Notes under the pieces: generated by a model | The model's input: the letters and a program-made list of their open reading frames with translations, nothing else | What the model was told of the DNA's origin: nothing | Database searches by the model: none | Shown here: in pieces, positions 58,731 to 64,000 of the stretch | How positions within the stretch are numbered: position 1 is the first letter of the stretch | Layout: the number at the start of each line of letters is the position of its first letter | Position numbers and translations under genes: made by a program | Assembly (NCBI RefSeq): GCF_009901585.1 | Contig: NZ_WXYO01000002.1 | Coordinates: forward strand, 652,769-716,768 | Source: Poritiphilus flavus | Lineage (GTDB): Bacteria > Bacteroidota > Bacteroidia > Flavobacteriales > Flavobacteriaceae | DNA: 64,000 nt | Reading direction: 5' to 3'

Positions 58731-61151
58731 ATGCACCTACTGTATTTTAAAATAGCGATAAGACATCTGTTTAAAAACAAGATGTACGCTTTTATCAACA
58801 TATTTGGACTTTCCGTTGGGGTGGCCTCTTTCTTACTTATCATGCTCTATGTTAATTATGAGAGAAGCTACGATACCTTCAAGGATTCAGACCGGGTTTA
58901 CCGGGTTTATATGGACTATACGGAAGGCGATCGCTTCGTTCCCGGAGATGCGCAAACCTATATCGTCAGCGGACCGACATTGCAGGCAGAATTCCCCGAA
59001 ATATTACAGTTTGTACGCATGAGACACGGCACGGGAGTAGTTTTTATGAGGGATAATCAGGTTTTTAAGGACAATACAGGAGCTATGGCAGACCCGTCTT
59101 ATTTTGAGGTCTTTAACCGTAGCCTGACTCGGGGCGATGAAGCCACCGCACTCTCTGAACCCTTTTCCATTGTGCTTACCAAATCCCTGGCCGGGAAAAT
59201 CTTTGGGGACACAGACCCTATGGGCAAAACCCTGCAGATTTACGGAGGAAGTAAACCCTTGCTGACGGTGACAGGAATAATGGAAGACATAGGAGAAAAC
59301 ACCCACATTAAGACATCCTACCTAATGTCTCTGTCTTCTTTCTATAAATGGGAGATTTTCCGGCAGCAATGGGACGTGACCTGGAACCAAAACAATTATT
59401 TCACCTATATCAAACTGGATGAGAATGCGGATCCGGCCAGTGTCAAAGAGAAGATCATGGGGTATAAGGTAGAAGCGTTACCCTACGAAAGGCACAATAT
59501 GGAGCCTATAGAAGATATACACCTCTATTCTAATAAACCCTATGAAGCGGAAGCCAATGGGAACGCCAATAGTGTTCGCTTTTTGACTATCATAGCCTTT
59601 ATTACCATATTGCTATCCTGGCTGAATTACATCAACCTCTCAACCACAAAGTCCCTGGAAAGGGCTAAGGAAATAGGAATACGAAAAGTTGCCGGGGCCA
59701 AAAGAACACAGTTAGTGCTGCAGTCATTGTTTGAATCTGCCGTGTTGAACCTGGCCGCTATGGGGATAGCTCTGGGCCTCACATACCTATTTTTGCCGGC
59801 ATTTAACGGCTTTGTGGGACATGAGCTGAGCTTTCAACTCATGCAATCCGGTGACCTTCTGATCATGGGAGGTATTCTTCTTCTTGGGACTGTCCTGGCA
59901 GCACTATACCCGGCTTTTGTTCTTAGTTCGTATAAGCCTTCAAAGGCGCTAAAGGGAAAAATACGGGTTTCGTCTTCGGGGCTTAATATTCGGAAAGCTC
60001 TGATCGTTGGCCAATTCCTGGCAACTATTAGCTTATTGGTCGGGACCTTTGTGGCAAACAAGCAGATCCGGTTTATCCGAAATCAGCCCATAGGAGCAAA
60101 TCTTAATAATTTAGTTGCCCTGAATGGCCAGATCCTTGAAACCGCATCCGATTCGATAATTCAGCTAAAGCGCGAAACCTTAAAGTCCGAGCTGCTTAAA
60201 AACCCCTTTGTCAATGGTGTGTCAATGGTTGAAACTTATCCTGGTGAAGACGAGATCAACCTCTCATCTTCCGTTGGTATTACATTTCCTAACGGGGTTA
60301 CAGACGATAAGCGAATTTGGTATAACTATGGTGTGGATCATGTTTACTTTGACCTATTAGAAATGGAATTCGCGGCCGGCGAGCCTTTCAGGCCTGCCCA
60401 GCCGGAGGGCATAAAACAAGTTGTGATCAACGAAAGGTTTGCCAGGCATATGGGGATAACGGATTTTGAAGGTCTTGTCGGAAAAAACCTGGAATTTTTC
60501 GGCGATAACTGGGAAGTTTCAGGAGTCTTGAAAGACTATCATCATCTGGGATTGAAAAAGGCCATAGAACCATTGTTGATAAGACCAATACTAAGAAATA
60601 CAAATACTTTATTAGTTAAGTTGAATCAGGAGGCCTCTTCGCTAAAAGCGACCGATGAAGCCCTTAAACAATTCCGCGAGACCTGGTATGAAGTCTTTCC
60701 TGAAAGTTCATTTGACTTTTCTTTTTTAGACAAACAATTCGAGGCTCAATACCAGGAAGACGTAAAGTTCAACACTGCCTTTATGATCTTTACCGTATTG
60801 GCTATTGTGATCGCTTCTCTGGGCTTGTTCGGACTCACCTCATATTCCTGCCTGCAAAGAAGGAAAGAGATCGGGGTTCGCAAAGTGAACGGGGCTTCCA
60901 CTACCCAGGTATTGCAATTGTTGAATCGAGATCTTGTGCGGTGGGTAGGTATTGCCTTTTTGCTTTCCATACCGCTTTCCTGGTATGCGATGAGTAAATG
61001 GCTGGAGTCTTTTGCCTATAAGACTGAAATGAATTGGTGGATATTCGGGCTTTCAGGTCTGATGGCCTTGACGATAGCGCTTGCTACAGTCAGCTGGCAA
61101 AGTTTTAAGACAGCTTCTCTGAATCCGGCCGAAACCCTTAGGGATGAATAG
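58731..61151 (+). CDS. FtsX/MacB-type permease 10 of 11
   Basis: 806 residues, double layout, nearest to permease 3 by WLNYINLSTTKSLERAKEI and by the closing part of the second periplasmic domain (FGDNWEVSGVLKDYHHLGLKKAIEPL). Coupling loops are AKEIGIRKVAGAKRT and RKEIGVRKVNGASTT, the second with asparagine where the others have leucine. It ends in NPAETLRDE. It is 10 bp after permease 9. Confidence 0.92.
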   Translation: MHLLYFKIAIRHLFKNKMYAFINIFGLSVGVASFLLIMLYVNYERSYDTFKDSDRVYRVYMDYTEGDRFVPGDAQTYIVSGPTLQAEFPEILQFVRMRHGTGVVFMRDNQVFKDNTGAMADPSYFEVFNRSLTRGDEATALSEPFSIVLTKSLAGKIFGDTDPMGKTLQIYGGSKPLLTVTGIMEDIGENTHIKTSYLMSLSSFYKWEIFRQQWDVTWNQNNYFTYIKLDENADPASVKEKIMGYKVEALPYERHNMEPIEDIHLYSNKPYEAEANGNANSVRFLTIIAFITILLSWLNYINLSTTKSLERAKEIGIRKVAGAKRTQLVLQSLFESAVLNLAAMGIALGLTYLFLPAFNGFVGHELSFQLMQSGDLLIMGGILLLGTVLAALYPAFVLSSYKPSKALKGKIRVSSSGLNIRKALIVGQFLATISLLVGTFVANKQIRFIRNQPIGANLNNLVALNGQILETASDSIIQLKRETLKSELLKNPFVNGVSMVETYPGEDEINLSSSVGITFPNGVTDDKRIWYNYGVDHVYFDLLEMEFAAGEPFRPAQPEGIKQVVINERFARHMGITDFEGLVGKNLEFFGDNWEVSGVLKDYHHLGLKKAIEPLLIRPILRNTNTLLVKLNQEASSLKATDEALKQFRETWYEVFPESSFDFSFLDKQFEAQYQEDVKFNTAFMIFTVLAIVIASLGLFGLTSYSCLQRRKEIGVRKVNGASTTQVLQLLNRDLVRWVGIAFLLSIPLSWYAMSKWLESFAYKTEMNWWIFGLSGLMALTIALATVSWQSFKTASLNPAETLRDE

Positions 61152-61162
61152 CGATTAAATAC

Positions 61163-61180
61163 TTAAAGAAACGAATCATG
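61163..61180 (+). repeat. Permease leader motif, degenerate copy 5
   Basis: TTAAAGAAACGAATC directly before the ATG of permease 11; a shortened form of the AAAAAACGANNATC pattern. Confidence 0.4.
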
Positions 61181-63565
61181 CTAAAACACAGTATCACTAT
61201 ATTTTTACGGAGCATAAAAAGAGACAGAAGTACCTTTTTCATTAACATCGTTGGTCTTTCTACCGGATTGGCCTGCGTGATCCTGATCGCCATTTGGGTA
61301 AGGGACGAACTCGCTGTTGATAAATTCCACGAGAACGATAAGGAACTATACCAGGTCTGGAACCGATTTGGGGAGGCTGGCAACATCAAACTAGTTGACT
61401 GGACACCAGACATGCTTGCCGAAACCATGGCGGACAAACTACCGGAAGTAAAATATGCCTCTCCATTTATTCCTTCAGGATGGTTAGGGTCCGTACCACT
61501 GACTATTTCCGAAGAAACCCATAAGGCCAAAGGAGTGTTTGCAGGAGAAGACTATTTTAGGATGTTTTCCTTTGATTTCCTGATAGGAGATCCTGAAAAG
61601 GCCCTGAGTGAAATCGGATCCATGGTCATTTCGGAGTCCCTGGCCAGAAGGATTTTTGGAGAGCCACAGCGGGCAATCGGAAAGGCCTTGCGCTGGAACA
61701 CCCTGAATACTTCGGAAACCAATACCATAGCCGGAGTATTTAAGGACATTCCGTCAAACTCCACACAGCAGTTTGATTTCGTACTGCCTTTTGAAAGGTT
61801 CGTTCAATTATCCCCAAACATTGGACGGGAATCCAGTTGGACGCAAAATGCCCCTATTACCTATATACTCTTAAAGGGCGGTACAGATGTAGCCGCTTTT
61901 TCGAAGAAAATAGAAGGGTTTTCCAAAGCTCAAAACCCGGATGTTCAGGCAGACTTATTCCTAAAGCAGTATTCCAGTAATTATTTGCACGGGAATTTTG
62001 AAAATGGCAAAGTTGCAGGGGGTCGTATTGATTACATATACCTATTTTCAGCAATCGCTTTATTCACCCTCATTATCGCCTGTATAAATTTTATGAACCT
62101 TACTACTGCCAACGCTACACGAAGGCTGAAAGAAATAGGGGTAAAGAAGGCCCTGGGATCCAGGAGAAAAACGCTTGTCGGGCAGTATTTCGGCGAGGCA
62201 CTGCTTACGGCTATAATTGCCTTGCTTATTGCCTTAGTCCTTATCCAGTTGGTATTGCCGCAATTTAATCTGATAACTGGTAAGGAGCTATCTATTCCTT
62301 TTAATGTTAGTACAATTGCGACGGTTCTTGGCGTAACACTCTTCGCAGGACTACTTGCAGGAAGTTACCCTGCGCTTTACCTGGCACGTTTCAACCCAAT
62401 TGCGGTATTGCGTGGCAAGTTGAAAAAGAGCCTTAATGAAGTCCGTGTACGTAAAAGCTTAGTTGTTTTTCAGTTTAGTTTGTCCATTATTCTGATCGTT
62501 GCAGTATTGGTAGTCTACCAACAGGTCAATTATATACAAAGCCGTAACCTTGGAATGGATAAGGACAATGTCGTTTACTTTCAGAAAGAAGGCTTGTTAC
62601 AGCAGAATTCCGAAGCCTTTCTTACAGAGGTTAGAGAGATACCTGGAGTACGAAATGCAACTACTGCAGTTCAGAGCTTCATTGGCAACCAGCTAAACAA
62701 TACTATGGGTGTACGATGGCCAGGCTTTGAGGAAGGCAACGAAGTCGATTTTACCGATATGAGCAGCACTATGGGGCTCATCGAGACACTTAACTTGGAA
62801 ATGAAAGAGGGGAGAAGTTTTTCGAAAACCTATGCTTCAGACAGTACCCAGGCCATCATCTTTAATGAAACTGCCGTAGAAGCAATGGGATTGGAAGACG
62901 CTGTAGGAAAAACAGTCCAGCTTTGGGGCCAGGATAGAAAGGTAATCGGTGTGGTAAAAGATTTTCACTTTCAGTCTTTCAAGGAAACCATCAAACCATC
63001 CTTCCTTCGTCTGGTTCCGGATCATCGAACGTTTTTGTTCATTGCCAGCATTGAATCTGGCAGGGAAAAGGAAGTACTTGCGCAACTGGAAAATGCCTAT
63101 GCCAAATTTAATCCTGGGTTTACCTTTGAATACAGGTTCCTGGATGAAGATTATCAGGTGCTGTATGAGTCTGAGCAGCGGGTATCCGTGCTTTCGGGTT
63201 ATTTCGCCGGACTGGCCATATTGATCTCTTGTTTGGGCTTGTTTGGCCTGGCCATGTTCACCGCGGAGCGAAAAAGGAAAGAGATAAGTATACGGAAAGT
63301 GCTTGGGCAATCGGCCACTCAGGTTGCTGTAATGCTTTCTGCCGAATTCGGGAAACTCGTACTTTTGGCGATCGTCATAGGTTTGCCCCTTGCATACCTG
63401 CTAACTGATGATTGGCTAAAGGACTATGCTTATGGAATTTCGCTTAAATGGAGTTATTTCCTGGGTGCCGGACTATTGGCTATGTTCATCGCATTGCTAA
63501 CCGTTGGAAGTCAGGCTTTAAAGGCCGCTGCCGCTAATCCGGTCAACGCGCTGAAGGAAGAATAA
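61178..63565 (+). CDS. FtsX/MacB-type permease 11 of 11
   Basis: 795 residues with the double layout. It opens with MLKHSITIFLRSIKRDRST rather than NLKIAWRNLL, and its first helix has NIVGLSTGLACVILIAIWV. The segment before helix 2 (GRIDYIYLFSAIALFTLIIACINFMNLTTANATRRLKE) is closest to permease 6. Coupling loops are LKEIGVKKALGSRRK and RKEISIRKVLGQSAT. It ends in NPVNALKEE, like permease 9. It is 26 bp after permease 10 and 111 bp before ATPase 2. Confidence 0.92.
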   Translation: MLKHSITIFLRSIKRDRSTFFINIVGLSTGLACVILIAIWVRDELAVDKFHENDKELYQVWNRFGEAGNIKLVDWTPDMLAETMADKLPEVKYASPFIPSGWLGSVPLTISEETHKAKGVFAGEDYFRMFSFDFLIGDPEKALSEIGSMVISESLARRIFGEPQRAIGKALRWNTLNTSETNTIAGVFKDIPSNSTQQFDFVLPFERFVQLSPNIGRESSWTQNAPITYILLKGGTDVAAFSKKIEGFSKAQNPDVQADLFLKQYSSNYLHGNFENGKVAGGRIDYIYLFSAIALFTLIIACINFMNLTTANATRRLKEIGVKKALGSRRKTLVGQYFGEALLTAIIALLIALVLIQLVLPQFNLITGKELSIPFNVSTIATVLGVTLFAGLLAGSYPALYLARFNPIAVLRGKLKKSLNEVRVRKSLVVFQFSLSIILIVAVLVVYQQVNYIQSRNLGMDKDNVVYFQKEGLLQQNSEAFLTEVREIPGVRNATTAVQSFIGNQLNNTMGVRWPGFEEGNEVDFTDMSSTMGLIETLNLEMKEGRSFSKTYASDSTQAIIFNETAVEAMGLEDAVGKTVQLWGQDRKVIGVVKDFHFQSFKETIKPSFLRLVPDHRTFLFIASIESGREKEVLAQLENAYAKFNPGFTFEYRFLDEDYQVLYESEQRVSVLSGYFAGLAILISCLGLFGLAMFTAERKRKEISIRKVLGQSATQVAVMLSAEFGKLVLLAIVIGLPLAYLLTDDWLKDYAYGISLKWSYFLGAGLLAMFIALLTVGSQALKAAAANPVNALKEE

Positions 63566-63585
63566 AGAAAACAGTGATTGAATAG

Positions 63586-63603
63586 CCCTTGTATTCAAAG
63601 GGG
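63586..63603 (+). promoter_or_regulatory. Small hairpin between permease 11 and ATPase 2
   Basis: CCCTTG and CAAAGGG pair with one bulge around TATT, 21 bases after the stop of permease 11. No T-run follows. It may attenuate transcription into the second ATPase gene, whose own promoter could also lie in this 111-bp gap, but no clear promoter box was recognised. Confidence 0.3.
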
Positions 63604-63676
63604 TAATATAATTTACGGTCTAAGCGCTATTCCTGAACGGTAAGGATGGTGCAGATTGAAGAACTTTAAATGAAAT

Positions 63677-64000
63677 ATGATGTTATTACAATTAAACAAC
63701 CTTTTTAAATGGGTGCAGTCCGGCGGACAGCGGATCTTTCTGTTAAAAGATATCAATTTAGACGTGGAAGAAGGGGAGTTCATCTCCATTATGGGTCCTT
63801 CCGGATCCGGAAAATCCACCTTATTGAATGTTATTGGAATGCTGGACAATTTTGACGAAGGTGAATATCACTTTCTGGGAGAATCGGTTCACAACTTAAA
63901 AGAAAAATACCGGGCCAATTTGTATAAGGAATATATTGGCTTTGTTTTTCAGAGCTATCATTTGCTGGACGACCTGACCGTAAAGGAAAACCTGGAAATG
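63677..64000 (+). CDS. MacB/LolD-type ABC transporter ATPase 2 (cut by window edge)
   Basis: 108 codons are in the window. Walker A GPSGSGKST (40-48) and the Q-loop Q92 in FVFQSYHLLDDL are present; signature and Walker B lie outside. It resembles ATPase 1 (STLLNVIGMLDNF against STLLNIIGMLDNP). Two adjacent ATGs (63677 and 63680) are possible starts. Its position after eleven permeases could mean a second exporter module begins here, or that the array has an ATPase at each end. Confidence 0.93.
   Translation, partial: MMLLQLNNLFKWVQSGGQRIFLLKDINLDVEEGEFISIMGPSGSGKSTLLNVIGMLDNFDEGEYHFLGESVHNLKEKYRANLYKEYIGFVFQSYHLLDDLTVKENLEM

Noticed and set aside
62382-62400. TGGCACG inside permease 11, possible internal sigma-54 promoter
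   Set aside because: The -12 box is missing at the required spacing and the site lies in a conserved coding stretch.
36374-63565. Array as an assembly artefact (collapsed or repeated contig)
   Set aside because: The eleven genes are clearly divergent paralogues with different lengths, leaders and C-termini; an artefact would give near-identical copies.

Overview
The window looks like chromosome of a Bacteroidota bacterium, most probably a marine member of the Flavobacteriaceae. The grounds are family content (TonB-dependent receptor with a carboxypeptidase-regulatory-like N-domain, LytS/LytTR operon with 2TM proteins, DUF4331 and DUF2141 proteins, LETM1-related protein, tandem 800-residue MacB/FtsX permeases), A-rich leaders instead of strong Shine-Dalgarno sites, and moderate GC. 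No rRNA, tRNA, CRISPR array, insertion sequence or phage gene was seen.

Left part (1-11.1 kb): a partial TPR protein, a DUF2141 protein and a TonB-dependent receptor lead into a molybdenum-hydroxylase locus: MoxR ATPase (coxD-like), VWA protein (coxE-like), then small, large and medium subunits of a carbon monoxide dehydrogenase-like enzyme. The large subunit carries AYRGAGR, the form II signature, so CO need not be the substrate. A four-helix-bundle (23S IVS/Avd-like) gene, flanked by inverted low-complexity repeats, splits coxD from coxE.

Middle part (10.4-32.7 kb): a mixed set of metabolic, secreted and signalling genes: HAD dehalogenase, MarR-GNAT fusion, GH26 glycosidase, membrane class III cyclase, Tat-exported TIM-barrel protein, S9 peptidase, two paired secreted proteins of unknown function, a PaiB-like protein, a LytS kinase fused to a 2TM domain followed by four free 2TM proteins and a LytTR regulator, a LETM1-related protein, a DUF4331 domain that appears split over two genes, and a TPR lipoprotein.

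Right part (29.9-64 kb): an NtrY/NtrC-type two-component system on the minus strand faces a plus-strand block of TolC-like channel, MacA-like adaptor, MacB/LolD-type ATPase and then eleven tandem FtsX/MacB-type permeases of 789-810 residues, interrupted once by a small secreted protein, and followed by a second ATPase that runs off the window. A good sigma-54 promoter candidate (TGGCAC-N5-TGGCA) lies just before the tolC-like gene. Gaps between the permease genes are mostly 6-32 bp, consistent with one very long transcript. All 22 cytoplasmic coupling loops of the eleven permeases keep a recognisable KE-x4-K motif (KEIGxRK in most; AEIGVRK and REVGVRK/REIGVRK as variants) while the periplasmic domains diverge. 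The suggested reading is one engine and exit duct serving many exchangeable permeases, under NtrC/sigma-54 control. This permease array is the most unusual feature of the window.
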